DNA from: an uncultured SAR86 cluster bacterium
GTDB taxonomy: Bacteria > Pseudomonadota > Gammaproteobacteria > Magnimaribacterales > D2472
Direction of reading: 5' to 3'
Length of the DNA stretch: 64,000 nucleotides
NCBI GenBank assembly: GCA_902563835.1
Contig: CACEZB010000004.1
Span: 24,147 to 88,146 of the forward strand
Shown here: piece by piece, positions 9,800 through 19,151 of the stretch
Numbering within the stretch: position 1 is the first letter of the stretch
Layout: each line of letters opens with the position of its first letter
The notes under the pieces: generated by a model
What the model saw: only the letters and a program-made list of their open reading frames with translations
What the model was told of the DNA's origin: nothing
Databases searched by the model: none
Position numbers and translations under genes: made by a program

Positions 9800-11515
9800 G
9801 TGTTTAAAAAATTTGCAGCATTTTCCATAATATTTTTTTTATTATCATGCTCTGACAATCAAGCGCTAGATATTGATGTGCCTTCAACCTCTAAAGTTGA
9901 AAAATTAATAGAACATTCCAAAGAATTTGAACGACAGGTTATATCATTTAATACACCAGGAGGAAAGATTCATTTTGCAATTGGGTTCGGTATTGCAAAT
10001 TCAATAATGGTGGAAGGGGATGGAGGAAATATTATTATTGATGCCTCAGATAGTGTTTTTGAAGCTGAAAAAATTTATTCCTTATTTGCTAAACAAAACT
10101 CCAATCCTATAAAGGCAATTATATACACCCATAACCATGGCGATCATACCTTTGGAACTGCATATTATTTAAAGAATCAAAAAGAAAAACCACAAATAAT
10201 AGCGCATGAAGATACAGATTATTATGTTCAAAGGATAATGGGTATTTTGAACCCAATTATTACTCAAAGAAGTACAAGAATGTTTGGAACACTTCTTCCC
10301 AAAGAAGACTTTATTAATGTTGGCATTGGGGCGAGTTTAAATGTATCGAAATCTCCAACCGGATATATAAAACCTGATATAACTTTTCAAGATACTTTAA
10401 AGACAAATATTGCAGGAATAGAAATTGAACTCTACCACGCCCCAGGAGAAACAGATGATCAGCTATTTGTTTGGCTACCAAATCATAAATCTTTGATGCC
10501 AGGAGATAATATTTATAAAACATTTCCAAATTTATATACCATAAGAGGGACCACGCACAGAGATGTAATAGGTTGGATAAATAGTATCGATCATATGCAA
10601 TCATTTGAGCCAGAGTTTCTTTTTCCAAGTCATACGAAGCCGGTAGTTGGAAGAAATAAAATCAAGGAAGTGCTTATAGTTTATAGAGACGCTATTCAGT
10701 ATATTCATGACCAAACAATTAGACTAATGAATCAAGGGTACTATCCAGATCAAATTGTTGAGATGGTTGAGTTGCCTGAGGATATCTCAAACTCACCTTA
10801 TTTATATGAGTTTTATGGAACAGTAAGATGGTCTGTTAAAAGTATATTTAATGGATATCTTGGATGGTTCAATGGAAATCCTTCAGAATTAGATCCATTA
10901 TCTAGAGAGGAAAAAGCTAAAAGAGTTTCTAATTTAGCAGGTGGTAATGACAATTTATTAAGCCAATTAAAAGCAGCTGTTAAAGATGAAGATATGCAAT
11001 GGGCTCTCGAACTAAGTGATTATTTAATTGCTTTAGATTTTTTTAATGATGAAGTTAAAAATTTAAGACAACAAGCATTAATATATGAAGGTTCAAGATC
11101 ATCTAATCCTAATAAAAGAAATTATTTTTTGACATCGGCATTGGAACTTCAAAAGGGGTTTAATGGATTTCCTATTTCAGTAACCAATGAAGAGCTATTA
11201 GAAGAAATTTCAATAGATACATTTTTTGATGTCCTTTCTGTTAGATTTAATCCCAAGAAGCATAATAATGATATTTTTAGGGTATGTTTTAATTTCTCTT
11301 CTGGAGTAACAAAAAATATTACTTTAAGAAACAGCGTTGCAGTTATATCAAATTCTAAACAAATAGATTGCAATATTTCTATTCAAACTAAAGAGGAAGA
11401 GTTTAAGAAAATATTAATGGGTATTGGTAACCCAGTTGCTTCAATAGCTTCAGGAAATATTACTGTAGAAGGTGGTAATATTGCTTTTTTAGAATTTTTA
11501 ACTAAGTTTCAATAA
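9800..11515 (+). CDS. Metallo-beta-lactamase-fold alkyl sulfatase-like lipoprotein (GTG start)
   Basis: THNHGDHTFG zinc motif, HAPGETDDQL, C-terminal SCP2-like region; lipobox LLSC. Confidence 0.8.
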   Translation: MFKKFAAFSIIFFLLSCSDNQALDIDVPSTSKVEKLIEHSKEFERQVISFNTPGGKIHFAIGFGIANSIMVEGDGGNIIIDASDSVFEAEKIYSLFAKQNSNPIKAIIYTHNHGDHTFGTAYYLKNQKEKPQIIAHEDTDYYVQRIMGILNPIITQRSTRMFGTLLPKEDFINVGIGASLNVSKSPTGYIKPDITFQDTLKTNIAGIEIELYHAPGETDDQLFVWLPNHKSLMPGDNIYKTFPNLYTIRGTTHRDVIGWINSIDHMQSFEPEFLFPSHTKPVVGRNKIKEVLIVYRDAIQYIHDQTIRLMNQGYYPDQIVEMVELPEDISNSPYLYEFYGTVRWSVKSIFNGYLGWFNGNPSELDPLSREEKAKRVSNLAGGNDNLLSQLKAAVKDEDMQWALELSDYLIALDFFNDEVKNLRQQALIYEGSRSSNPNKRNYFLTSALELQKGFNGFPISVTNEELLEEISIDTFFDVLSVRFNPKKHNNDIFRVCFNFSSGVTKNITLRNSVAVISNSKQIDCNISIQTKEEEFKKILMGIGNPVASIASGNITVEGGNIAFLEFLTKFQ

Positions 11516-11516
11516 A

Positions 11517-12737
11517 CTAAGAATTACCTGAAGGAATATCTTTATATGCTAATCCTTTATCAGCTCGAGGTTCTTGAGGAAGACCTAATACTCTTTCAGC
11601 AATAATATTTCTAAGAATTTCATCTGTACCACCTGCTATTCTCATACCTGGGGCTCCTAGCCAAGCCATTTGAAATTTTTTAATATCTGGATCATCAGTT
11701 TTAAGCATTCCTGCCATATCTAGTGAATCAATTCCAAAATTACCAATATCTTGAAGTTTACCAGCGCTAACAATTTTTGTAATAGAAGCCTCTGGTCCAG
11801 GTGTATCTCCTTTTGAAAGGGCAGACATAGTTCTTAGTTTAGTATTTTTTAAACCACTTTTTTCACAGTACCAATCAGCAATAGATGATCTAGCAGCTTT
11901 GTTATTTAATAAAGGTTCTCCTAGACTATCTTGAGTCTTAGCCCATCTAAAAGCATCCTCCACATCTACACCATCAGCATCTCCAACTGCTAGTCTTTCA
12001 TTCATTAGGGTAGTAATCGCAACCTTCCAGCCATCTCCAATTTCTCCAAGTCGTTGAGAGTCTGGTATTTCAACATCAGTAAAATAAACTTCATTAAAAC
12101 TTGAGCCACCAGTTATTTGTTTTATTGGTTTTACTTCGATACCAGGCGATTTCATATCAACAAAAAAGAAAGTAAGGCCTTTATGTTTTTCAAGTTCTGG
12201 ATCATGTCTAACTACTAAAATCCCATAATCTGAAAAGTGTGCACCCGATGTCCATACTTTTTGACCATTAATAATCCATTTATCACCATCTTGTACTGCT
12301 TTACTTCTTAATCCAGCAACATCGGATCCAGCAGACGGCTCAGAGAATAATTGACACCATATTTCTTTACCCTCTGCCATAGGAGGTAAATATCTTTCTT
12401 TTTGTTCTTCAGAAGCATATTGCATCATAACGGGTCCGCACATTCCTAATCCTATTTCAAAGATACCCTTAGGAACGTCAAATTTAGATTCTTCATTTGC
12501 CCAAATGATTCTTTCTATTGGTGAAGCACCTATACCTCCATATTCTTTTGGCCAATGCAGCATTGCCCAACCAGCATCATATTTTTTCTTTTGCCATAAT
12601 TTTGCTTCTTCAAGAACATCTTTATTTGCAAAAGACGGCTCTTTTGAAGCATTGTCTTTATGTTTAGCATTTTTTTCTAGCCATTCTCTGCAAGTTTTTC
12701 TAAATTTAGCTTGTTCTGGTGTATCGTTAAAATCCAT
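11517..12737 (-). CDS. Acyl-CoA dehydrogenase family protein
   Basis: CQLFSEPSAGSDVAGL, IINGQKVWTSGAH, AGGTDEILRNIIAERVLGLP. Confidence 0.92.
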   Translation of the reverse strand: MDFNDTPEQAKFRKTCREWLEKNAKHKDNASKEPSFANKDVLEEAKLWQKKKYDAGWAMLHWPKEYGGIGASPIERIIWANEESKFDVPKGIFEIGLGMCGPVMMQYASEEQKERYLPPMAEGKEIWCQLFSEPSAGSDVAGLRSKAVQDGDKWIINGQKVWTSGAHFSDYGILVVRHDPELEKHKGLTFFFVDMKSPGIEVKPIKQITGGSSFNEVYFTDVEIPDSQRLGEIGDGWKVAITTLMNERLAVGDADGVDVEDAFRWAKTQDSLGEPLLNNKAARSSIADWYCEKSGLKNTKLRTMSALSKGDTPGPEASITKIVSAGKLQDIGNFGIDSLDMAGMLKTDDPDIKKFQMAWLGAPGMRIAGGTDEILRNIIAERVLGLPQEPRADKGLAYKDIPSGNS

Positions 12738-12747
12738 ATTTATATTC

Positions 12748-13860
12748 CTAATTAATATTTGATTGTTCTAAACTAATCACTAACTTCTCTCTCCAATTAC
12801 TCAATGAACCTATATTTAATGATAAAAGCTTTGATCTTCTATAAAACATATGACAATCATATTCCCAAGTAAAACCATTTCCCCCATGTGTTTGAATATT
12901 TTCTTTTGAGCATAATTGGAAAGCTTTTGTAGCACTAACTCTTGCTGTGGCAGACGCTGAAGGTAAATCAGAAGCATTAGTCGATAATGCCCATGCAGCA
13001 TAATAACAGTTAGATTTGGCTAACGTTAAAGCTACATACATATCTGCAAGCTTATGCTTTATAGCCTGAAAAGATCCAATTGGTCTGCCAAAAGCATATC
13101 TTTCTTTTGCATAGTTAATCGCCATATCTAACGATGCTTGCGAACCACCAATTTGTTCATATGCAAATAAAACAGCTGCTTGGTTGATTAATAATTCGTA
13201 AAGATCCCAGCCACTTCCATCATCTCCTATAAGATCACATTTAGCATTTTCAAAAGCAATTGAAAAATGACCTCTACTTTCATCTATATTTTCTTGGTGT
13301 TCAACAGTTACCCCAGACGAGGACAAATCAACTAGTTGAAGAGAAATACCATTATTTGTTTTACATACTACTATTGTATGTGTTGCTATTTCCGCATCTG
13401 GGACTCCAATTTTTTTGCCATTTAGAGTTCCATTTTCAGATAAAGTTTCAATATTATCAGATGTAGGAGCTTGAAATGATTCAGTTATAGCTAGCGTACC
13501 TACGACTTCACCGCTAACAAGTTTAGGGAGAAGATCTTTTTTAATCTCATCACTTGCATAATTTATGATTGCTTCAGTGAATAAATATACTGAAGAAGAG
13601 AATGGAACAGGAGCAAGAAATCTACCTAGTTCTTCAGCAATAACACATAATTCAAGGTGACCTAAACCAAGCCCACCATAATCCTCTGGTACTCTTATGC
13701 CTGTCCAGCCCAAATCTACAATCTTTTTCCAAAGCTCTTTGTCGACTTTATTACTGTTTTCAAGAACAGATCTATTTCTAGAAAGTGTTTGTTCTTTATC
13801 GAGAAACTTTCTTGCTTCTTGCTGAAGAAACTTTTGATCATCTGAAAAGTCTAAATTCAT
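12748..13860 (-). CDS. Acyl-CoA dehydrogenase family protein
   Basis: RVPEDYGGLGLGHLEL, FGRPIGSFQAIKHKLADMYV, HGGNGFTWEYDCHMFYRR. Confidence 0.9.
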   Translation of the reverse strand: MNLDFSDDQKFLQQEARKFLDKEQTLSRNRSVLENSNKVDKELWKKIVDLGWTGIRVPEDYGGLGLGHLELCVIAEELGRFLAPVPFSSSVYLFTEAIINYASDEIKKDLLPKLVSGEVVGTLAITESFQAPTSDNIETLSENGTLNGKKIGVPDAEIATHTIVVCKTNNGISLQLVDLSSSGVTVEHQENIDESRGHFSIAFENAKCDLIGDDGSGWDLYELLINQAAVLFAYEQIGGSQASLDMAINYAKERYAFGRPIGSFQAIKHKLADMYVALTLAKSNCYYAAWALSTNASDLPSASATARVSATKAFQLCSKENIQTHGGNGFTWEYDCHMFYRRSKLLSLNIGSLSNWREKLVISLEQSNIN

Positions 13861-13930
13861 TAATACACTACTAAGTTAAGGTAAAATAGATAATTATTAT
13901 ATGCTAAAAAAAGTTTATTTTTAATTAGAT

Positions 13931-14572
13931 ATGGATAGAGATATAAAAGTTAATAAAAAACTACCCTCATATCTTGAGAGAGCGGGGAGTGGCGGGCTGC
14001 TTGTGGGCTTTATATATGTGGTTGCTTTTATGAGTATATTGTTATTAGGTATTTGGCAGACCTTTGAATCAGAGAACAATAAATCTACTTTAACAAGCAT
14101 TGATGAAAGAATTTCATTAATCGAAGAGCAAATTAATATAGTTGATGAGACTAACAATGACTCTATGACTGATATAACATCTTCAATTCAGTTTCTTGAT
14201 AAAGAAATTAGAAAATTATGGGATTTAAGTAATAAAAGAAATAAAGTAGATATTAAAAAATTGACTGAACAGCTTACCAATCTCGATAAATTATTTTCTA
14301 AACTACAAAAAGATGTTGAAGCAAATCAATTAAATCTAAACTCTATGAAAAAAAATATTGATTTAAATTTATCTAAAATTGATGAGTTAGGGCTCTCTGC
14401 AGAAGATTTACAGTCATTAAGACTTAGTCTCAGCAACATCAATACCCAATTAATGCTTCTAGACGATTCTGTGCAAGCATTAAATAATTATAAGAACCAA
14501 CTTAATCAAGTAATTTTAGAAATTCAAACTCAGGTATCTAGCATCCAAAATCAATCTATCGGTAACAATTAA
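13931..14572 (+). CDS. Hypothetical single-TM coiled-coil protein
   Basis: N-terminal TM followed by long heptad-like region. Confidence 0.55.
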   Translation: MDRDIKVNKKLPSYLERAGSGGLLVGFIYVVAFMSILLLGIWQTFESENNKSTLTSIDERISLIEEQINIVDETNNDSMTDITSSIQFLDKEIRKLWDLSNKRNKVDIKKLTEQLTNLDKLFSKLQKDVEANQLNLNSMKKNIDLNLSKIDELGLSAEDLQSLRLSLSNINTQLMLLDDSVQALNNYKNQLNQVILEIQTQVSSIQNQSIGNN

Positions 14573-14615
14573 CCATAAAATTGACAATCATAGTAAATAA
14601 TAGTTTTATAGGGTT

Positions 14616-14828
14616 ATGAATAAATTTGTTCTACAAGTTTTCTTATTTCTAGCTTTTATACCGCTTGCTATTTTAATAGGATATGGCGTTCTGGTAATAG
14701 CGCCAATTTTTTGTTGTTTTCTTGCAATTAATTCATATAAGTTTAACAATTATAGGGAAATGTATATTTGGATGGGCTTTGGAGTTTTATCCTTTTTACT
14801 TGCTTTATATATGTTGGGGGTTTTATGA
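14616..14828 (+). CDS. Small hydrophobic membrane protein
   Basis: 70 aa, hydrophobic; ATGA overlap with next gene. Confidence 0.55.
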   Translation: MNKFVLQVFLFLAFIPLAILIGYGVLVIAPIFCCFLAINSYKFNNYREMYIWMGFGVLSFLLALYMLGVL

Positions 14829-15223
14829 GATCATTAATTGCAAGATCAATACTTGTAATATTAGGCGGCACTATGGTCGCTATGGCACTAATCACAATTT
14901 TTTCTCCTGAAGTTGGTAATAGATTTTTGCCACCAGTTGAGTTAGGTAATGCTGCTTTATCTACAATGATTAGAACTTATGCAGGTTTTTGGTTGGGTTG
15001 CGGCTATCTTACAATTAGATTTGTATATTCATCTTCTAAAGTACAAATAGGAAGTGTTTTGTTATATATATTTGGATGTATGATTATAGGTAGATTAGCA
15101 AGCATATTTTACGATGGATATAATATTCATTCCTTGATAAGTTTGGGCTTAGGGATTTTATTATTCTTATCACTTTATACAGTTCATCAATTAAGAAAAA
15201 ATCAACTAGATTACAATCTTTAA
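14825..15223 (+). CDS. DUF4345-like membrane protein
   Basis: Four TM pattern; ATG at 14825 overlaps previous stop. Confidence 0.6.
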   Translation: MRSLIARSILVILGGTMVAMALITIFSPEVGNRFLPPVELGNAALSTMIRTYAGFWLGCGYLTIRFVYSSSKVQIGSVLLYIFGCMIIGRLASIFYDGYNIHSLISLGLGILLFLSLYTVHQLRKNQLDYNL

Positions 15224-15276
15224 AACACAAAATATTTTTCACTAAAAGAACATAACTATATATAATGCATAGGCTT

Positions 15277-15361
15277 GGGGATGTGGTGGAACTGGTAGAC
15301 ACGCTTGGCTTAGAACCAAGTGCCGCAAGGCGTGGGGGTTCGACTCCCTCCATCCCTACCA
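15277..15361 (+). tRNA. tRNA-Leu(TAG)
   Basis: Cloverleaf with long variable arm, acceptor GGGGATG/CATCCCT, loop with TAG, GGTTCGACTCC T arm, encoded CCA. Confidence 0.95.
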
Positions 15362-15370
15362 AATATTATT

Positions 15371-16003
15371 ATGAGCATGAATAAAGTTGCAATTTTTGGG
15401 AAAAAAGACTCAATAGCTAAGTATGATCTTACTGACAATAAACCAGTATGGGTCGGGGAATTACCTAAAGGACAAATACCATATGTAATTGCTCAATATG
15501 AGAATTATATTCTTGTCTTTAGTTGGGCTTGGTTTGGATCAAAAATGATTCATTGTTTTCGAGAAGATTCTGGTGACTCTTTATGGTCACATTACCAAGA
15601 AACATTGCACAGCTCGATGATCCCATTTCTCCCTCATACTTTTGAAAATCACATGTACTACTTAGCATCTTCAAAAGAGGTAGCAAAATTATCATGGGAG
15701 ACTGGAAAGATTGTTTTTAGAAAAAGATTTAAAAAATCAATTTTTAATCAATATGGGTTAGGAATAATATCTGATGAAGTAGTGTTAATATCAAAAAAAG
15801 ATGCATTAATTGTTAATAAAGAAACAGGTGATACAAAATCATATCCTGAACTTGCCAAGAAATTAAACTTAAAAGAAATAACTTCAGCATTAGGAAACGG
15901 AATCACATTTATGTCTTTAATATCTTTAACTCACCCTCAAGCTACAGATGGCGGAGTTTATGGCGGTGATGGTGGAGGTGGTGGCGGAGATGGCGGAGGA
16001 TAG
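15371..16003 (+). CDS. Hypothetical protein, propeller-like N-terminal part and Gly/Asp-rich C-terminal tail
   Basis: ATG at 15371 after tRNA; C-terminus GGVYGGDGGGGGGDGGG. Confidence 0.65.
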   Translation: MSMNKVAIFGKKDSIAKYDLTDNKPVWVGELPKGQIPYVIAQYENYILVFSWAWFGSKMIHCFREDSGDSLWSHYQETLHSSMIPFLPHTFENHMYYLASSKEVAKLSWETGKIVFRKRFKKSIFNQYGLGIISDEVVLISKKDALIVNKETGDTKSYPELAKKLNLKEITSALGNGITFMSLISLTHPQATDGGVYGGDGGGGGGDGGG

Positions 16004-16031
16004 ATCTATATATAACTAAAAGGAATAAAAT

Positions 16032-16529
16032 ATGGAACCAGATTTTAGAGCATTACAAGTTTTGGCTGAAGTATCGCTTGGTATTGTTGGGTTTTCTGCA
16101 ATACTCATAGGACTCAGTAGATCAAAGAAAGGATTTAGCAAACCAGATAATTTTAGAATACAACTATTAACCTTTTCTGCATTTGGGGCAATGTTTTGTG
16201 CTCTTTTGCCATTTGCAATTTTTAACCAAAATAATATAGATTTAAGCTGGGCAATTGTAAATTGGACATTATGTTTATACTCAACAATAGGGCTTTTAAT
16301 TTTTCCAAGACGAGTTTTTGATTTAAGAAGAGAGGGATATAAGGACTTGTTTCCATTCAAGATTATCGCCTTACAAGTTGGAATATTAATAACTATATTC
16401 ATTTTGTCAGGATCTATGATCTTGGGTTTGATTGATCAGAAAAATAATTTTTATATATTCTGCTTAATGTTATTTATTGTTCAAAGCACTGTTGCATTTA
16501 TTAGAACGATGTTTGTGAGAGTTGAATAA
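16032..16529 (+). CDS. Hypothetical four-TM membrane protein
   Basis: Hydrophobic segments; intact ORF. Confidence 0.6.
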   Translation: MEPDFRALQVLAEVSLGIVGFSAILIGLSRSKKGFSKPDNFRIQLLTFSAFGAMFCALLPFAIFNQNNIDLSWAIVNWTLCLYSTIGLLIFPRRVFDLRREGYKDLFPFKIIALQVGILITIFILSGSMILGLIDQKNNFYIFCLMLFIVQSTVAFIRTMFVRVE

Positions 16530-16533
16530 TTTG

Positions 16534-16561
16534 TTTACAAAACCTTGATTATCTATATACT
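16534..16561 (+). promoter_or_regulatory. Sigma70-like promoter (TTTACA-16-TATACT) for TonB receptor leader
   Basis: -35 TTTACA 16534-16539, -10 TATACT 16556-16561. Confidence 0.55.
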
Positions 16562-16597
16562 CTTAATTGTGAAAAATTTATTGATACATCGAAGCCG

Positions 16598-16662
16598 GGG
16601 TCAGTCAAGTTAGCTGGTTCTGTTCTTTGTTGAATTTGACCCAGCAGTTGCTGGGTTTTTTT
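16598..16662 (+). promoter_or_regulatory. Attenuator-like leader with alternative helices and terminator
   Basis: GGGTCA (16598-16603) pairs TGACCC (16637-16642); GCTGG (16613-16617) pairs CCAGC (16641-16645); terminator ACCCAGC-AGTT-GCTGGGT + T run (16639-16662). Confidence 0.5.
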
Positions 16663-16680
16663 GTTTTGGAGGATTAAATT

Positions 16681-19062
16681 ATGAACAAAATAAATTTATT
16701 TAAATGCTTCTTTCTTTTGATACCAATTTTGCTGGTTGCTCAAGAGCAGGAAGTTGAAGAGGTTATTGTTACTGCTAATAAAAAAGCTGAAACTGTTCAA
16801 GAAATACCAATGAATATTTCTGTGATTACCGAATCAGCATTAGAAGAAAGAGGAATAATGAACCCTGAAGATTATTTAAGATCTATCGCAGGTGTATCTA
16901 CACCAGGTGGCTCTAATTATTATACCTTTAGAGGATTAAATACTTCGACTTCACAGCGTTCCTCAGGAACCACTTCAACTTATATAGATGAAGTAAGTGG
17001 TTCATTAATGGGATTATTTGATGTTGAAAGAATAGAGGTTCTAAGAGGACCTCAAGGAACGTTATATGGTTCAAATGCTATTGGTGGAACTATTAGATAT
17101 ATTACAAATAAACCAGATTCAAGTGCATCTTATGGAAAGATAAGAGTTGGATATGGTAACAAAGTAAAAGCTGATGACCCTGAAACAAGTATTGAAATGA
17201 TGTATAACCTTCCTCTTTCTGATAGTTTAGCTGTTAGAGCTGTATATTCTCAGTTAGTTTCACCTGGAATATATAAAAATATTCAAACTGGTAATACAGT
17301 AGGTGAAGAGGATGACTCACAGCTTATGGTGACATTAGCTTTTGATGATGGTGGTAAGCTTACTGGAAGTTTAAGATATATGAATGTTAATAATAAAGCA
17401 TACGGTATATTAGAACCTGGTCAGAGCAAGCCTGGAAGTGCTGATGTTTATGTTTCAGACTGTCCGCAGGCTTCAAGTTGGTGGTATAACTGGGATGGAG
17501 ATCCTACTTGCGCACGTTTAAGTGCTATTTCTAATTTTGCAGCCACAGAGGCTGATTATCCTAATGGCAGCTCTGTTCTTACTAATTATGATCCAAGATT
17601 TGCACATGCATTGGCTGTGGATGAGAATGAGGATATTACTAAAGAAGTATTTATTGCAAATATTAAATATGATTTTGGTGTTTTTGATGCAAATTTGATT
17701 ATTTCTGATAAGACAACTAGTGAAGACGCTGTGACAGATTGGGCTAGAATTGATATGGATGATTATGTTCCGGCACCACTGATTGTAGATGGTGATGAAT
17801 ATTACCAAGAAACAACAGAGCTAAGATTAGTATCTAAGCCTGGAAAGTTTGAGTGGACGGTTGGATATTATAATTACAAGTTTAATGAAGAGCCAAACTC
17901 AATCTCACAAACTCAATATGCAATTGATGAGTATTGGTTAGATTATGTTACTTCAATAGCTGCAGGTGTTGATCCAGCTGTATATGATGCTACTGCTTAT
18001 TGTCCTCCATTTTGTGAGGGGCATTTAGGTTACCCGTATCTATATTATGCTTCATATACAGAATATAACGAGCAAGAAGAAACATCTTTATATGGGCAGT
18101 TTGACTATAACGTAAATGAAAAATTAACTCTTACATTTGGTATAAGAGATTATGAAATTAAAGATAAATCTAAATCATATCAATATGGTATTTTCTATAT
18201 GGATAGTAATGGATGCGATGGAAATGATCCTGCAGGAACAGATTGTTCAGAGTTATCTGGAAAAGAAGCAGATACAAGAATGAAATATGCAGCTAGCTAT
18301 AAAATTAATGATGATTTAACTTTATATGCTACAAAAGCGGCAGGGTACAGGCCTGGAGGCAACCAATCTCCTCTTCCTCCTTTTTGTAGTAGTGATGAAA
18401 CTGCACAGGAAACATGGGGGCCAAGATTTAATTCAGATGAAGCTGAGACAACAGAATTTGGTGTTAAATCGAGAGGTCAAAATTATACAGCGAATGTAAC
18501 ATATTTCGATGTAGCTTGGGATGGCATTATTATTTCTGTAACCCCTGGTTGCGGTTGGTCATATAACTTTAATGGCGGTAAAGCTGAAACTTCTGGTTGG
18601 GAAGTTGATTTTACTTATGCATTAAATGATGAAATTTCTCTTGATTTTGCTGGAAGCTCTATGACAGCAGAAACATCAATAGACATAGCTTCTTTGGGTG
18701 CTGCAGCTGGCGATAGATTGCCAAATACTGTTGAAACTCAATGGAATTTAGGACTTGTTTATGACACTACAATTATGTCATATCCATCATATGCGAGACT
18801 TGATATGAATTATTATGGCGATAGTTTTAATACTTTTGCAGAAAATCCAAATACAAGCTCTCCTGACTATACTAAGATTAATTTTAATTTAGGGTTAGAT
18901 ATAAACGAAAATTCAAAATTACAATTATCAATAGATAATTTAACCGATAAAAGAACTGAAGCATATATTTATGCTGTAGATGACACATCTTGGAGACCAA
19001 GAAACTGGATGCAGTGGATTCCTCCAAGAACTGTATCAGTAAAGTATAGCTATAGCTTTTAA
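16681..19062 (+). CDS. TonB-dependent receptor
   Basis: EEVIVTANKKAETVQEIPMNISVI TonB box/plug, LRGPQGTLYGSNAIGGTIRYITNKP, C-terminal beta strand ending VKYSYSF. Confidence 0.97.
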   Translation: MNKINLFKCFFLLIPILLVAQEQEVEEVIVTANKKAETVQEIPMNISVITESALEERGIMNPEDYLRSIAGVSTPGGSNYYTFRGLNTSTSQRSSGTTSTYIDEVSGSLMGLFDVERIEVLRGPQGTLYGSNAIGGTIRYITNKPDSSASYGKIRVGYGNKVKADDPETSIEMMYNLPLSDSLAVRAVYSQLVSPGIYKNIQTGNTVGEEDDSQLMVTLAFDDGGKLTGSLRYMNVNNKAYGILEPGQSKPGSADVYVSDCPQASSWWYNWDGDPTCARLSAISNFAATEADYPNGSSVLTNYDPRFAHALAVDENEDITKEVFIANIKYDFGVFDANLIISDKTTSEDAVTDWARIDMDDYVPAPLIVDGDEYYQETTELRLVSKPGKFEWTVGYYNYKFNEEPNSISQTQYAIDEYWLDYVTSIAAGVDPAVYDATAYCPPFCEGHLGYPYLYYASYTEYNEQEETSLYGQFDYNVNEKLTLTFGIRDYEIKDKSKSYQYGIFYMDSNGCDGNDPAGTDCSELSGKEADTRMKYAASYKINDDLTLYATKAAGYRPGGNQSPLPPFCSSDETAQETWGPRFNSDEAETTEFGVKSRGQNYTANVTYFDVAWDGIIISVTPGCGWSYNFNGGKAETSGWEVDFTYALNDEISLDFAGSSMTAETSIDIASLGAAAGDRLPNTVETQWNLGLVYDTTIMSYPSYARLDMNYYGDSFNTFAENPNTSSPDYTKINFNLGLDINENSKLQLSIDNLTDKRTEAYIYAVDDTSWRPRNWMQWIPPRTVSVKYSYSF

Positions 19063-19068
19063 CCGATA

Positions 19069-19103
19069 AACCCCTTACAACAACTATGTTGCTAAGGGGT
19101 TTT
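19069..19103 (+). terminator. Rho-independent terminator after TonB receptor
   Basis: AACCCCTTA-CAACA-ACTA-TGTTG-C-TAAGGGGTT then TT. Confidence 0.85.
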
Positions 19104-19151
19104 AGTTTAAGATATATATTGCAAAAATAAACATAATTTTCCAACACATAT

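Noticed and set aside
15084-15362. Minus-strand ORF MVGMEGVEPPRLAALGSKPSVSTSSTTSP...
   Set aside because: Antisense of tRNA-Leu plus the end of a DUF4345-like gene; classic spurious tRNA-derived ORF.
17518-17808. Antisense ORF inside TonB receptor
   Set aside because: No coding signature; embedded in a clear receptor gene.
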